From NCBI RefSeq assembly GCF_002811945.1, contig NZ_NPDX01000001.1, positions 1,496,501-1,560,500 of the forward strand: DNA of 64,000 nucleotides, given 5' to 3'. How positions within the stretch are numbered: position 1 is the stretch's first letter; each line of letters starts with the position of its first letter. Both the position numbers and the translations under genes were made by a program. The stretch comes from Leptospira harrisiae (lineage in GTDB: Bacteria; Spirochaetota; Leptospiria; Leptospirales; Leptospiraceae). A model generated the notes under the pieces. The model was not told the DNA's origin. It ran no database searches and saw only the letters and a program-made list of their open reading frames with translations. Below are positions 63,529-64,000 of this stretch, piece after piece.

Positions 63529-64000
63529 ATCCCTCACCTGACCTGTTATTCACTCGATGAAGCAGGTCGTGGTACACTTGCTGGCCCCGTTTCTGTGGGC
63601 TGTGTTTCCTTTGACCTTCCTACCTTAGAAAAAATCAAAAATGGCGAAATCTTAAAAGGTCTTCGCGATTCTAAAAAAATTCCTGAACCCAAACGTATCG
63701 AACTTAGATCGGAAATTTTAAGACATGTATCTTATTATCGTGTGGCCTTTGTTAGCGCCAAGTTCATTGATCGTTATAATATCAACCAAGCTATTTTTTA
63801 TGGGATGAACCGCTGTTTGCCGACAAACCTACAACCATTTGAATTCAATACTGCTGCGCATGAAAAATTGCATTTGTCCACTTCTACTTACGATGGAGAG
63901 ACAAATCGCAATGAAGACAAATTGTTAAATACTAAGCCTTATCTCCTCGCCGATGGAAATTATAAACTAAAGATCACAAAACCTATAGAAGGTTATTTTT
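63529..64000 (+). CDS. rnhB: Ribonuclease HII, 5' part (3' end outside window; start unresolved)
   Basis: The frame reads CYSLDEAGRGTLAGPVSVG, the type 2 RNase H active site, then LKGLRDSKKIPEPKRIEL and LLADGNYKLKI, and runs off the window. It removes RNA from RNA-DNA hybrids. The frame is open only from 63475 and contains no ATG, GTG or TTG before the catalytic motif; the only candidates are non-standard: ATA 63478, ATT 63481, ATC 63529 and CTG 63538. The boundary given here is therefore provisional. It follows rplS, as in many bacteria. Confidence 0.85.
   Translation, partial: MPHLTCYSLDEAGRGTLAGPVSVGCVSFDLPTLEKIKNGEILKGLRDSKKIPEPKRIELRSEILRHVSYYRVAFVSAKFIDRYNINQAIFYGMNRCLPTNLQPFEFNTAAHEKLHLSTSTYDGETNRNEDKLLNTKPYLLADGNYKLKITKPIEGYF

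Overview
The window is AT-rich (by eye just under 40% G+C), gene-dense chromosomal DNA from a Leptospira, most likely of the saprophytic (L. biflexa-like) group. The call rests on spirochete-type flagellar switch genes (fliN, fliM), many TTG/GTG starts, a SemiSWEET very like the structurally studied L. biflexa protein, a LexA-type box TTTG-N5-CAAA in front of recN (the motif reported for L. interrogans), heptose/Kdo and Lpt genes for a diderm LPS, and typical Leptospira lipoprotein and SPFH genes. Most of the sequence is ordinary core genome. No prophage, insertion sequence, CRISPR array, toxin-antitoxin or defence island was seen.

Layout. 1-4.3 kb: the end of fliN, a GNAT acetyltransferase, an RNHCP zinc-ribbon gene behind a long structured leader, and a minus-strand NfeD-SPFH-SPFH operon. 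3.9-10.7 kb: a haem-binding c-type protein overlapping argH, a cyclophilin, two unassigned proteins, fliM and an NPP-type phosphodiesterase. 10.8-13.4 kb: a DJ-1/PfpI protein divergent from a LysR regulator, then a minus-strand queF-SemiSWEET-ferredoxin operon divergent from guaA. 15.2-16.3 kb: a small secreted protein, tRNA-Cys and tRNA-Leu, and about 300 bp of repeat-rich non-coding DNA. 16.3-23.3 kb: an O-antigen-ligase-like protein, a glycosyltransferase, gmhA, an orphan ABC ATPase, a membrane FHA protein and a lipoprotein. 23.4-28.5 kb: leuCD, an FKBP, a cysteine-synthase-like enzyme and a cNMP-patatin protein.

28.6-39.9 kb: recN, exbB/exbD, bamA, pcrA, a CysQ-type phosphatase, a glycosyltransferase and a TlpA-like lipoprotein. 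40-47.4 kb: an acyl-CoA ligase with a clear terminator, a Lon-N-domain protein, the two heptose activation genes, pyrG and kdsA. 47.4-55.9 kb: one long overlapping operon, lptC-lptA-lptB-rpoN-hprK-ptsH-ntrY-ntrX. 55.9-64 kb: a divergent uracil-DNA-glycosylase-fold protein, priA, fmt, a PASTA protein, rpe, and the rpsP-khpA-rimM-trmD-rplS-rnhB translation operon, with rnhB cut by the window end.

The genes converge on envelope construction. gmhA and the two HldE-type genes make ADP-heptose, kdsA makes Kdo-8-phosphate, the glycosyltransferases and ligase-like protein build polysaccharide, LptCAB exports LPS, and BamA inserts outer-membrane proteins. I found no convincing new multigene system. 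The most interesting items are departures from family norms: a PriA lacking all four ligands of one zinc site, an NtrX-like regulator beside rpoN without GAFTGA, a UDG-fold protein that keeps its Fe-S cysteines but not its catalytic motifs, a cysteine-synthase-like enzyme with a rewritten substrate loop, a leader with mutually exclusive pairings before the RNHCP gene, a 34-nt hairpin over the start of the phosphodiesterase gene, and tRNA-Leu-derived repeats.
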